From positions 1-32,288 of the forward strand of contig NZ_JAGYJK010000003.1 in assembly GCF_018402175.1 (NCBI RefSeq): a stretch of 32,288 bases of DNA, read 5' to 3'. Below the pieces are notes generated by a model that saw nothing but the letters and a program-made list of their open reading frames with translations, ran no database searches and was not told where the DNA came from. The stretch comes from Yoonia sp. (lineage in GTDB: Bacteria; Pseudomonadota; Alphaproteobacteria; Rhodobacterales; Rhodobacteraceae). This document shows positions 24,182 through 32,154 of the stretch, piece after piece. A program made the position numbers and the translations under genes. Within the stretch, counting starts at the first letter, position 1, and each line of letters begins with the position of its first letter.

Positions 24182-25993
24182 TCATCCTGCCGCAAGATCA
24201 CCATCAATCTTGCGGGCATAGCCGCGCGGCGTATACATCCGCGGCCCTGTCCCCAGCTGTGCCAGCCGTGAATGCGACGATCCGACCAGCACCACCGTCA
24301 ACATATCGACCTCGTCCACATCCAACTGATCCAGACGGCGATAGCGGATATGCTCCTCCGGCCGCCCCAGTGACGAGGCCAGCATCACCGGCGTCTCTGC
24401 GGGGCGATAGCGTAACAGGATGTCGCGCGCCTCGGCCAGCAAGGTGCGGCGGCGCAGCGACACCGGATTATAAAACGCAATCACGAAATCGCCCATCGCC
24501 GCCGCCTGCAGCCGCTTGATGATATCGCCGCGCGGCGTCAGCAGGTCAGACAAGGATATCGCGCAGAAATCATGACCCAAAGGCGCGCCCGCCCGTGCCG
24601 CAGCCCCTTGCAAGGCACTGACACCGGGCGAACAGATCACCTCGACCCGCCGTGCGGCATCCGACACGCCCAGCTGGTCCGGCCCGCGATCCAAAAGTTC
24701 GAACACCAGTGCGCCCATCGCGTAAATCCCCGCATCACCCGAACAAACCAGTGCCACGTTCTTGCCCAGCCCCGCCTGTTCCAGCGCATAGCGACAGCGA
24801 TCCTCCTCGCCACCCAGCGGGAAATCCGACCTTTGCTTGCCAATCGCCAAAGGCCCCAGCAGATCGATATAAAGCCCGTAACCCACCAGCTCCTCGGCCT
24901 CGGCCACCAGCCGCGACACTTCGGGCGTGCGCCACGCGGCCTGCCCCGGGCCGATCCCCACGACAGACAAGCGCCCGCGTGCGCGGCCCGCAAGTGTCGT
25001 GATCGGCGCCGGTGCAATCGCCAGCGCACAGGTGGCATTGGCCGTCTTGCGCTTGGTGATGAGCAATGTCGCCTCAACCCCCGCCTGCGCCAAGGCCGCG
25101 GCCTCGGCCACGCCATGCGTGCCGACCTCGGCGAAAACCACGTCGGACGGGTTGGCCAAACGCGGGGTCAACTCCTCCAGCTCTGCCGCCGCGAACAGGC
25201 GCAACGGCACGTCCAACGCGCGCGCCAGATCAATGATCGCCGGTTCATCCGCTTTCAGTGTGATCGTGTTGACGGACTGCACGGCCTGCGGCGCGACACC
25301 GGCTTCGGCCAGTACCTCGGCCACCAATGCCGCCATCTCGGCAGGGTCACAATCGCGCGCACAGCCCAGACCCAAGGTCAGGCGCTGCGGCGCGAATTGC
25401 AGATGATCCGCCCCCAGATCGGCCTGCGCCTCTATCGTGCAGGACAGCCGCACCGCCTCGCCTGCGGGCAAATCCGCCAGCCAATGCGCATCACCCAAAA
25501 CCCGCGTCCCGCCCCCCGACAAAAGCGCTGCCATCGCCCCCTTGGCATCTGCGCGGTTGACCAGCCGCCAGCCCGCAGGGGGTTCATCCAGCGCCACGCC
25601 CAGCGCCACATCGCCCGCCGTCGTCACCGCCGCCACAGCGCCAAGCGCGCCCGCAATCTGCGCCGCCAGCCGGTTGGCCCCGCGATGGCCACCCAGCAGG
25701 GGCACAACCACCGCGCCATCATCGGACACGGCAATCACCGGCGGTTCCGCCGTCTTGTCCGCAAGCAAGGGGGCGACAGCGCGAATCAGAATGCCCGCAG
25801 CACAGACCCCCACCACCGGCACACCGGCGGCGAACAGATCGCGCGCATGATCCAGCGCATTGGGAAAGAACGCATCCGCCTTTGCCACGCGCCCTTCGCG
25901 GCCATGCACCTGCGCGCCCAGAACAGCGGCCACACGATGCGCCACAGCCTCGCCCGAGGCGGACAGCGCCAGAACAACCGGTTTCACAGCCAT
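24182..25993 (-). CDS. cobJ: Fused CbiG / precorrin-3B C17-methyltransferase CobJ
   Basis: This is a 603-residue fusion. Residues 1 to ~200 are a CbiG N-terminal/middle region (VVGVCAAGILIRAVAPLL, PLLGGHRGANRLA), which in anaerobic-type pathways opens the lactone ring of cobalt-precorrin-5A. About 205-325 is the CbiG C-terminal (CobE-like) domain with LGLGCARDCDPAEM and LFAAAELEELT. From ~341 to the end is the SAM-dependent CobJ/CbiH methyltransferase (LSVVGIGPGQ, YGLYIDLLG, CSGDAGIYAMG, FYNPVSLRR). CobJ contracts the ring at precorrin-3B. Overlap with cobI by 10 bases indicates an operon. A CbiG part combined with the aerobic-type set (CobI, CobM, CobH, CobL) is noteworthy. Confidence 0.93.
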   Translation of the reverse strand: MAVKPVVLALSASGEAVAHRVAAVLGAQVHGREGRVAKADAFFPNALDHARDLFAAGVPVVGVCAAGILIRAVAPLLADKTAEPPVIAVSDDGAVVVPLLGGHRGANRLAAQIAGALGAVAAVTTAGDVALGVALDEPPAGWRLVNRADAKGAMAALLSGGGTRVLGDAHWLADLPAGEAVRLSCTIEAQADLGADHLQFAPQRLTLGLGCARDCDPAEMAALVAEVLAEAGVAPQAVQSVNTITLKADEPAIIDLARALDVPLRLFAAAELEELTPRLANPSDVVFAEVGTHGVAEAAALAQAGVEATLLITKRKTANATCALAIAPAPITTLAGRARGRLSVVGIGPGQAAWRTPEVSRLVAEAEELVGYGLYIDLLGPLAIGKQRSDFPLGGEEDRCRYALEQAGLGKNVALVCSGDAGIYAMGALVFELLDRGPDQLGVSDAARRVEVICSPGVSALQGAAARAGAPLGHDFCAISLSDLLTPRGDIIKRLQAAAMGDFVIAFYNPVSLRRRTLLAEARDILLRYRPAETPVMLASSLGRPEEHIRYRRLDQLDVDEVDMLTVVLVGSSHSRLAQLGTGPRMYTPRGYARKIDGDLAAG

Positions 25994-26685
25994 GGATCAG
26001 CCCCTTTGGTCAGCAATATCATCGAAAAATAAGGTGCGCATTCGGGCGCATCCGCAAGCGGCAACACGACCTCGTCAGGCAAGGTCGCGCGTTCGACATA
26101 AACCGCCATATCCGTCAGCCCCAGATCGGCAATCACCGCACGGATCTTGGGCAGATGGCGGCCCACCTTCATGATCACGACACTTTCGGCACCATCAATG
26201 CGCGCGCGCAATTCATCCTCGGGCAAAGGGCCGGGCAGCACGATCAACCTCTCGTTGCGCGCCACCAGCGGCTTGCCCGCGCGGGCGGCACAGGCGGTGA
26301 TCGACGTAACTCCGGGCACGACCTCGACGCGGTAACGCCCCGACAAACGCGCAAACAGGTACATGAACGACCCATAAAAGAACGGATCGCCCTCGCAGAG
26401 ACAGACAACATCCTGCCCCGCCTCCAGCGCCGCAGCAATCTGCACGGCTCCGGCGTCATAGGCCGCCTGCGCAGGCGCGCGTTCGACCGACATCGGCACA
26501 TCCATCACAATCTCGCGGGCGTCGGGCGCGATGAGATCAGCAGCAATCGCCCGCGCAAAGCTCGCCGCCCCCGCCAGCGTCGGATAGGCGATGATCGCCG
26601 CCCCTGCGATCAGGCGCGCGGCGCGAAGGGTCATTAGATCAGGCGCACCGGGGCCCACGCCCACGCCATAGAGAACACCCGTCAT
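25984..26685 (-). CDS. cobI: Precorrin-2 C20-methyltransferase
   Basis: This 233-residue tetrapyrrole methylase uses SAM to methylate precorrin-2 at C20, an early step of cobalamin synthesis. GVGVGPGAPDLMTLRAARLI at the N-terminus is the substrate/SAM loop. CLCEGDPFFYGSFMYLF and VVPGVTSITACAARAG are the CobI/CbiL signatures, and YFSMILL lies at the end. ATG 26685 gives GGAAG about 9 bases upstream; an in-frame ATG at 26694 is directly on that site. The gene is preceded by a dispersed-motif copy and hairpins, and overlaps the cbiG-cobJ start. Confidence 0.94.
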   Translation of the reverse strand: MTGVLYGVGVGPGAPDLMTLRAARLIAGAAIIAYPTLAGAASFARAIAADLIAPDAREIVMDVPMSVERAPAQAAYDAGAVQIAAALEAGQDVVCLCEGDPFFYGSFMYLFARLSGRYRVEVVPGVTSITACAARAGKPLVARNERLIVLPGPLPEDELRARIDGAESVVIMKVGRHLPKIRAVIADLGLTDMAVYVERATLPDEVVLPLADAPECAPYFSMILLTKGADPWL

Positions 26686-26695
26686 TTGGCCCATC

Positions 26696-26805
26696 TTCCG
26701 AGCCCAAATATCCCCGCCGGAGGCAAGCGGCGGAGCCGCTTCAGGGGCGCAGCCCCTCGGCGCTTGCGCGCCTCACCCCGGAGTATTTCTGGAAAAAAGA
26801 AGTCG
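26696..26805. repeat. Paired dispersed motifs with two hairpins between cobL and cobI
   Basis: A minus-strand copy (GCCTCCGGCGGGGATATTTG, 26704-26723) abuts the cobI ribosome site, and a plus-strand copy (CCCCGGAGTATTTCTGGA then AAAAAAGAAG, 26776-26802) lies opposite it. Between them are two perfect hairpins: AAGCGGC-GGA-GCCGCTT (26725-26741) and AGGGGC-GCA-GCCCCT (26743-26757). The whole 160-base gap is thus an inverted composite element inside the cob operon. It could attenuate or process the transcript. Confidence 0.65.
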
Positions 26806-26847
26806 CAAAGATCAAGAGGCATGATCATTCCTTCCCGTCCATGACCA

Positions 26848-28050
26848 TCATCTTTTCACGAGGCTCCATTGCGTGACCGGCATCAGCGGTCGCCAGCCGG
26901 TCAACCGCCCGACAGGTTCGGCGCGATGCACCGACAGTTTCACCAGATCGCCGCCATGCGCCTTGTGCAGAGCGATCAGCTCCGCCTCGCTTTCCAGTGT
27001 GACGGCATTGGCCACCAACCGGCCCAAAGGGCGCAGGGCGGCCCAGGCGGCGTCAAAGGTTTCACGGCTGAGGCCCCCGCCGATGAAAATCGCATCAGGC
27101 GCGTCCAGACCCTGCAATGCGGCAGGCACCATCCCGTCGATCAGGTCCAGCTTCGGCGCACCCAAGGCCAGCGCATTGGCGGCGGCAAAGGCGCGCCTGT
27201 CCGCGCGCGGCTCGATCCCGATGGCGCGGGCGTAGCGCGCGGCGCGCATCCACTCGATCGCCACAGACCCACAGCCACAGCCGATGTCCCACAAAAGCGC
27301 CCCGCGCATCGGCATCAACTTGGCCAGCGTCACGGCGCGGATCTCTTGCTTGGTCATGGTGCCATCGGACTGGAACAGATCATCCGCCAACCCCGGTACG
27401 CGGGGCAGCAGGGCCGCATCAGGGGCGGCGATACATTCAACCGCAAGCGTGTTGAAGGCCGGCACCTCATGCGCCCAGCTTTCTGCCACCCCGTCGTAAC
27501 GTGCCTCGTCCTTGCCGCCCATCGCGGCCAGCACCGTCATGCGCGACTGACCAAAGCCACGCGCCGCCAGAAAGGCCGCGATCTGGGCGGGGGTTTCCGC
27601 CCCCGTCGTCAGGATCAGCAACCGCGCATCGGGCTGGATGAACGCGATCATCTGTTCCACAGGACGGCCATGCACAGTGAGCGTTTCGACATCCGGCAAC
27701 GACCAGCCCATCCGCGCTGCTGCCAGCTGGAACGCCGACAATTGCGGGTGATAGACGATCTGTGACGGATCAATCGCGCGTCCGATCCGCGCACCGACCG
27801 AGAACCACAAAGGATCGCCTGTCGCCAGCACGACCACCCGCCGCCCGCGCAGGCCCTTGATCGTGGAAATCAGCGCATCAAACGGATGCGGCCAGGCCAG
27901 CCGTTCCGCTGTCAGGTTTTCGGCCAGCACATGATGCCGGTCGCCGCCGATGATGACCTCGGCGGCTTCGACAATGGCGCGGGTCGCTGGCACCAGCCCC
28001 GCCATCCCATCCTCGCCGATGCCGACGATATGCAGCCATGCATCAGACAT
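26848..28050 (-). CDS. cobL: Precorrin-6Y C5,15-methyltransferase (decarboxylating) CobL
   Basis: This 400-residue two-domain enzyme methylates precorrin-6Y at C5 and C15 and decarboxylates the C12 side chain. The N-terminal CbiE-like tetrapyrrole methylase has HIVGIGEDGMAGL, IIGGDRHH and VLATGDPLWFSVG. The C-terminal CbiT-like Rossmann methylase has LWDIGCGCGSVAIEWM (255-262 for the glycine loop) and AIFIGGGLS. ATG 28050 is used because the GIGEDG motif follows at once; it overlaps the cobH stop by 8 bases, so translation is probably coupled. GAGG abuts the ATG, closer than normal. Confidence 0.94.
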   Translation of the reverse strand: MSDAWLHIVGIGEDGMAGLVPATRAIVEAAEVIIGGDRHHVLAENLTAERLAWPHPFDALISTIKGLRGRRVVVLATGDPLWFSVGARIGRAIDPSQIVYHPQLSAFQLAAARMGWSLPDVETLTVHGRPVEQMIAFIQPDARLLILTTGAETPAQIAAFLAARGFGQSRMTVLAAMGGKDEARYDGVAESWAHEVPAFNTLAVECIAAPDAALLPRVPGLADDLFQSDGTMTKQEIRAVTLAKLMPMRGALLWDIGCGCGSVAIEWMRAARYARAIGIEPRADRRAFAAANALALGAPKLDLIDGMVPAALQGLDAPDAIFIGGGLSRETFDAAWAALRPLGRLVANAVTLESEAELIALHKAHGGDLVKLSVHRAEPVGRLTGWRPLMPVTQWSLVKR

Positions 28051-28693
28051 CCTCGGGCAACCCCGCAGCCAGCGCATTCACGGCGGCCGATGCTATGGCC
28101 GATCCGCCGCGCCGCCCGCGCAGCGCGATGTAATCGCAGCCGCGCGGATCACGGGCAAGCTCTGCCTTGCTTTCGGCGGCCCCCACGAAACCGACCGGAA
28201 AGCCAAGGATCACCGCCGGTTTCGGCCAGCCTGCATCCAGCAATTCCAGCAGGTGAAACAATGCCGTGGGCGCGTTGCCGATGGCGACAACCGCACCAGC
28301 GATCCGGTCCTGCCATAGCTCGACCGCAGCGGCCGAGCGGGTATTGCCGATCTTGGCTGCAAGCGCAGGGACCGCGGGATCGTTCAATGTCACGATCACG
28401 TCGTTGCCGGCGGGCAGATACCGCCGGATGATGCCCGCGCCCACCATCTCGCAATCACACAGCACGGATGCGCCGGCGCGCAAGGCTTGCTGCCCTGCCA
28501 CCGCCACCTGTTCGGAATAGGCGAGCCTGTCGACGATTTCCACCATCCCACAGGCGTGGATCAACCGCGTCATCAGCGGATGCAGGTCAGCCGCAAAGCG
28601 GTCAAGCCGCGCCTCGGCCCGCACGGTGGCGAAGCTTTGCGTATAGATTGCTTTGGGGTCAGTCTCGTAGGGACGCAAGAGCGGGCCTTTCAT
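28043..28693 (-). CDS. cobH: Precorrin-8X methylmutase
   Basis: This 216-residue enzyme moves the methyl group from C11 to C12, giving hydrogenobyrinate. RPYETDPKAIYTQSFATVRAEA is the family N-terminus. LIHACGMVEIVD carries the catalytic His46. Later come GNAPTALFHLLELLDAGWPKP, GFPVGFVGAAESK and ALRGRRGGSAIASAAVNAL. ATG 28693 is preferred to the in-frame TTG at 28702. The ribosome site is weak. It lies 51 bases after cbiX with a dispersed-motif copy between. Confidence 0.95.
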   Translation of the reverse strand: MKGPLLRPYETDPKAIYTQSFATVRAEARLDRFAADLHPLMTRLIHACGMVEIVDRLAYSEQVAVAGQQALRAGASVLCDCEMVGAGIIRRYLPAGNDVIVTLNDPAVPALAAKIGNTRSAAAVELWQDRIAGAVVAIGNAPTALFHLLELLDAGWPKPAVILGFPVGFVGAAESKAELARDPRGCDYIALRGRRGGSAIASAAVNALAAGLPEDV

Positions 28694-28711
28694 CTGGCAC
28701 AAAGACCTGAG

Positions 28712-28750
28712 CCTCCGGCGGGAGTATTTTGTACAAAGCGAGGATCAGGG
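28712..28750 (+). repeat. Dispersed GAGTATTTTG motif at cbiX 3' end
   Basis: CCTCCGGCGGGAGTATTTTG followed by TACAAAGCGAGGATCAGGG, overlapping the last codons of cbiX. CTCC-GGCG-GGAG forms a small hairpin that is symmetric on both strands. It shares the tail CAAAGCGAGGA with the copy at 12788-12820. Confidence 0.65.
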
Positions 28751-29938
28751 TTTCGTTTTGCGCGCGCTTTCCGGCCCATGCGGGTGTTTGGCATGCGGGT
28801 AAGGCGCGTGGTGATGGTGGTCATGGTCGTGATCGTGACCGTGGTGATGGTGGTGATCATGCTGATCCTGCACCACAAGACGGCACATGCCGGTGCAGAA
28901 CGTGGTGCAAAGTGTGCAATCGGCCACGTTCGATCCCGGTGCGCTGGCGCCCTGGCCTTCGACATGGTGGTGGTGGCTTTCCTGCACGGCGCCCACCTCG
29001 CCCTCGAACCCCAACACCTGCGTGCGGTATTTGCACAAAACGCAGGTCGCGGGCGGCACCGCCCCAAAGGCGGGGTGGCTGCGGTCGGCGGCGCTGATCG
29101 TGTGGTTATGCCCATCCTCCAGCGCCAGCATCTGCGCGCGGTAGCCACAGATGCCGCAATTGGGCGGCGGTGTGGCGCTGTCTTGTTCCAGAATACGTTC
29201 GGCAAAGGTTTCCAGCACCTTGGGATGATCGCCTAGATATCCAGCCTTCACAAACTGAATGCCGGGATGTGCGGCGGCGACCTGATCGGTAAAGCCGTAA
29301 ATCCGGTCGATCAGGATGCCCGAGAACAGGAAATAGGGGAACACGATGATCCGCTTGTAAGGCAGGCGGGCGGCATGTTGCAGGCAGGGTTCAACCAGCG
29401 GGAAAGTCACGCCGGAATAGCCGACCTCGCACCAGCCAAATCCCATGCCTTCCTGGATCATCCGCGCGATTTTCGCGACATTGCCGTTGGCGTCAGGGTC
29501 GGATGCGCCGCGCCCGATGACCACCAGACAGGTTTCCGCCACCGGCAGCGCGCCATATTTGACATTGGCGCGATCCACGGCTTCTTGCACGCGGCCTGCG
29601 GCGGCGGCAATCATCTTGGGGTCAATTCCCAGTTCGCGGCCATAATTCACCGCCAAGCCATGTTTGGCAGCATAGGTGTTCAGCACGGTGGGAATATCGT
29701 TTTTGGCATGCATCGCGGCAAAGAGCATCCCCGGCACCGCCAGAATCCGGTCACAGCCTGCCGCGCGCAGCCGGTCCAGCCCGTCGCGGATCACCGGATT
29801 GGCGAATTCCAGATAGCCGTAGTCGGTAACCCAGTCGTCGGGCAGGTAGGCAGGCAGTTTTTCCGCCAGCACAGCGAATTCGTCCACAGCCGATTGGCTA
29901 CGCGAGCCATGGCCACAAATCATCACGCCTGTTTTCAT
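28745..29938 (-). CDS. cbiX: CbiX-type sirohydrochlorin chelatase with Cys/His-rich C-terminus
   Basis: This 397-residue protein has a long-form CbiX chelatase part (1 to ~255): GHGSRS at 9-14 with His10 and a second half-repeat with IGRGASDPD, expected to insert cobalt (or iron) into a tetrapyrrole. The tail is unusual. Two similar segments, CGICGYRAQML (261-271) and CVLCKYRTQVL (299-309), are followed by CTLCTTFCTGMC (341-352) and then a His/Asp run (360-377, with HHHHH and HHHH) ending in more His. Bacillus CbiX also has a His-rich region and an iron-sulphur motif, so metal storage or a cluster is plausible. ATG 29938 follows AAGGGAAA. It leads the cob operon. Confidence 0.9.
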   Translation of the reverse strand: MKTGVMICGHGSRSQSAVDEFAVLAEKLPAYLPDDWVTDYGYLEFANPVIRDGLDRLRAAGCDRILAVPGMLFAAMHAKNDIPTVLNTYAAKHGLAVNYGRELGIDPKMIAAAAGRVQEAVDRANVKYGALPVAETCLVVIGRGASDPDANGNVAKIARMIQEGMGFGWCEVGYSGVTFPLVEPCLQHAARLPYKRIIVFPYFLFSGILIDRIYGFTDQVAAAHPGIQFVKAGYLGDHPKVLETFAERILEQDSATPPPNCGICGYRAQMLALEDGHNHTISAADRSHPAFGAVPPATCVLCKYRTQVLGFEGEVGAVQESHHHHVEGQGASAPGSNVADCTLCTTFCTGMCRLVVQDQHDHHHHHGHDHDHDHHHHAPYPHAKHPHGPESARKTKP

Positions 29939-30228
29939 GCCGGTTTCCCTTGCCGCTTGCGATTGACCGCATTTCATTTCGCCCGACATGACCAGAGACC
30001 CGCAAACCACGGGTGCGACGATGCGACAGCCTGGTCCCCGTCTGGGTCGACCGTCCTGTCTCCAACCGTTCTGGCCCGATACGGGCTTCGTCTGACTGGC
30101 GGTATAGACGGCCCGTGCAGACGGAGCAAACGGTTAAGCGACGTAACCTGTGTTGGGTCCGACGTATCTTGTGGCGCCACAAGGAATATGGCAGGCCAAG
30201 GGCGTAAACCTGAACGGATGGCATACGC
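29939..30228. other. Divergent intergenic region with nested inverted repeats
   Basis: This 290-base gap separates cbiX (leftward) and the putative glycosyltransferase (rightward) and contains no convincing gene. AACCGTT (30064-30070) pairs with AACGGTT (30129-30135). They enclose a GCCCG-ATA-CGGGC hairpin (30074-30086) and CGTCTG/CAGACG (30089-30094, 30117-30122), together a possible three-way junction. CTTGTGGCGCCACAAG (30168-30183) is a perfect 16-bp palindrome. A leader or operator of the cob operon is possible. The cobalamin riboswitch core motifs were not found by eye on either strand. Confidence 0.4.
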
Positions 30229-31077
30229 GTGAGTGACTGGTATCTGATCCTGATGATCTGGGGTGACGCCTATAGTGACGCCGATTGCGACCGCCTGATC
30301 CGCAAAGCCCATATGCATAGCCCCAGCTTGAAGGGTACCATCGTGCTGTCGGACAGGGTCGATCGGCGGTTGGACCCCCGGGCGATACAATACCCGATCA
30401 GTCCAGATTTCGATCGCAGCGATTTCAAGAAAAATGGCCTGGCCGTCAAGATTTCAATGTTCGAGATTGATGTATTGCCGCCCGGCACCCCCTGCGTTTA
30501 TGTCGATCTTGACAGTGTGATCATTGGCGACCTGGGAAAAGTCGCCGCGCTGACGCTGACCGCGCCCCTGTGGACTTTGCCAACACCTCGCGCGCGGCTT
30601 GACGCTTGGTCGCGCCTGCGCTGGCGGTTGAGCAGGGGCAGACGATATGGCGCTGGAAACTCTTCCGTCTTTGCCTATCGCAACGCATTTCCAGGCAATC
30701 CGACGGCCAAGTTCCGCAACAAGACACCCGTTTTCGGGCGGGCGGCATCTGACGATATCCGCAGCAATGACGACCGGTTCATCGGCTGGTCCTGTCAGGA
30801 CGTCATCCGTCCGCTGCCCACGCAGCTTGCGGTCAGGTTCAGGATCGAGTTTCTGGAAGTGACATTCTGGATGAACCGGATCAAGGCGCGCTATCGGCGC
30901 AAGGCGCGTCAATCCCTTGTTGTTGTCACCTTTGACGGGGCGCTCACCAAACCGGCTGTGATCGCCACACTGCGCGATGGCGCGGTGATTGCCGACCATC
31001 ATGGTCGCCGCGCAAGATGGACCGATCTGGAAATGAGCGGACTGCGCCAGACCATGCAGGATGCCTTGCAAGACTGA
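30229..31077 (+). CDS. Putative GT-A-type glycosyltransferase
   Basis: This 282-residue protein has a hydrophobic first strand (YLILMIWGDAYS). VYVDLDSVIIGDL around Asp93-x-Asp95 resembles the DXD metal/nucleotide-sugar motif of GT-A glycosyltransferases. GNSSVFAYRN (143-152) and the CQDVI segment (189-193) sit where acceptor and catalytic elements often lie. These features recall GT8-like or related uncharacterised transferases of roseobacters; donor and acceptor are unknown. The start is a GTG at 30229 with weak upstream signals. No other polysaccharide genes are nearby, and its base composition is somewhat less GC-biased than its neighbours. Confidence 0.65.
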   Translation: MSDWYLILMIWGDAYSDADCDRLIRKAHMHSPSLKGTIVLSDRVDRRLDPRAIQYPISPDFDRSDFKKNGLAVKISMFEIDVLPPGTPCVYVDLDSVIIGDLGKVAALTLTAPLWTLPTPRARLDAWSRLRWRLSRGRRYGAGNSSVFAYRNAFPGNPTAKFRNKTPVFGRAASDDIRSNDDRFIGWSCQDVIRPLPTQLAVRFRIEFLEVTFWMNRIKARYRRKARQSLVVVTFDGALTKPAVIATLRDGAVIADHHGRRARWTDLEMSGLRQTMQDALQD

Positions 31078-31179
31078 TCACGCACCATTGTGCGCAGACG
31101 CACCATCGCTGCGCCGTCATTCGCCTTGGTTCGTCGCGACGAAGGGGTTAGGTCGGGTGCAACACAAAGGAGCATCATC

Positions 31180-32154
31180 ATGGGCCAACTGGTTGACGGC
31201 ATCTGGCATGACGTCTGGTATGACACCAAGACATCTGGCGGCAAATTCGAACGCACAGAGGCGTCTTTCCGTAACTGGATCACCGCGGACGGGTCTGCGG
31301 GGCCATCGGGGACAGGTGGTTTCGCTGCGGAATCGGGGCGCTATCATCTGTACGTCTCTTACGCCTGCCCCTGGGCGCATCGCGCGCTGATTTTTCGCGC
31401 GCTGAAGGGGTTGGAGGATCACATCAGCATTTCTGCCGTGCATCCCGACATGCTGGGCGAAGGCTGGACCTTTCAAAAGGACGACAAGGGCGCGACCGGC
31501 GACACGTTGTTCGGCTATGACTATGCCCGCGAGGTTTATCTGCGCGCCCTGCCCGACATGACAGGCCGCGTCACCGTCCCGATCCTGTGGGACAAACAGC
31601 GCGAAACCATCGTGTCCAACGAATCGTCCGAGATCATCCGCATGTTCAATTCCGCCTTTGACGGGATGACCGGCAACAGTGACGATTATTGGCCATTGGC
31701 ATTGCGCGACGCCATCGCCCCTGTGAACGACCGGATCTATGACACGGTCAACAACGGCGTGTACAAATCCGGCTTTGCCACGACGCAAGCGGCCTATGAA
31801 GATGCGGTCTATCCGCTGTTCGACAGTCTTGACTGGCTGGAGGACCGCCTGGGCAAGTCGCGCTATTTGATGGGCGACAAACTGACCGAGGCGGATTGGC
31901 GTCTGTGGACCACACTGCTGCGGTTCGATCCGGTCTATCACCTGCATTTCAAATGCAATCGCAAACGGATCGCGGATTATCCGCACCTGTCAGGTTTCCT
32001 ACGCGACTTGTACCAAGTGCCGGGCATCGCCAAGACCGTGAACATGGACCATATCGTGCGGCATTATCATTACAGCCACGACACGATCAATCCGAACCGG
32101 ATCCTCCCGATCAATCCGGTCATCGATCTTTCGCAGCCGCACGGTCGGGGCTAA
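31180..32154 (+). CDS. Glutathionyl-hydroquinone reductase (xi-class glutathione S-transferase)
   Basis: This 324-residue protein has an N-terminal thioredoxin-like domain with SYACPWAHRALIFRAL, where Cys63 is the catalytic cysteine of the xi class. SNESSEIIRMFN is the glutathione-binding segment. A C-terminal helical domain contains LMGDKLTEADWRLWTTLLRFDPVYHLHFKCN and DYPHLSGFLRDLYQVPG, the ECM4/YqjG signature. The enzyme reduces glutathionyl-hydroquinones to hydroquinones. ATG 31180 follows AAAGGAG at 7 bases; an upstream in-frame ATG at 31090 is unsupported. No regulator is visible. Confidence 0.93.
   Translation: MGQLVDGIWHDVWYDTKTSGGKFERTEASFRNWITADGSAGPSGTGGFAAESGRYHLYVSYACPWAHRALIFRALKGLEDHISISAVHPDMLGEGWTFQKDDKGATGDTLFGYDYAREVYLRALPDMTGRVTVPILWDKQRETIVSNESSEIIRMFNSAFDGMTGNSDDYWPLALRDAIAPVNDRIYDTVNNGVYKSGFATTQAAYEDAVYPLFDSLDWLEDRLGKSRYLMGDKLTEADWRLWTTLLRFDPVYHLHFKCNRKRIADYPHLSGFLRDLYQVPGIAKTVNMDHIVRHYHYSHDTINPNRILPINPVIDLSQPHGRG

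Noticed and set aside
24572..26032. 486-codon plus-strand open frame opposite cbiG-cobJ
   Set aside because: Extremely Arg/Gln/His-rich with no hydrophobic pattern; the minus strand carries clear CbiG and CobJ domains.
29936..29956. AAGGGAAACCGGCATGAA resembling part of the cobalamin riboswitch
   Set aside because: It is the ribosome site and start codon of cbiX; the companion elements (GCCACTG, CAGGAGACC) in proper order are not present upstream.
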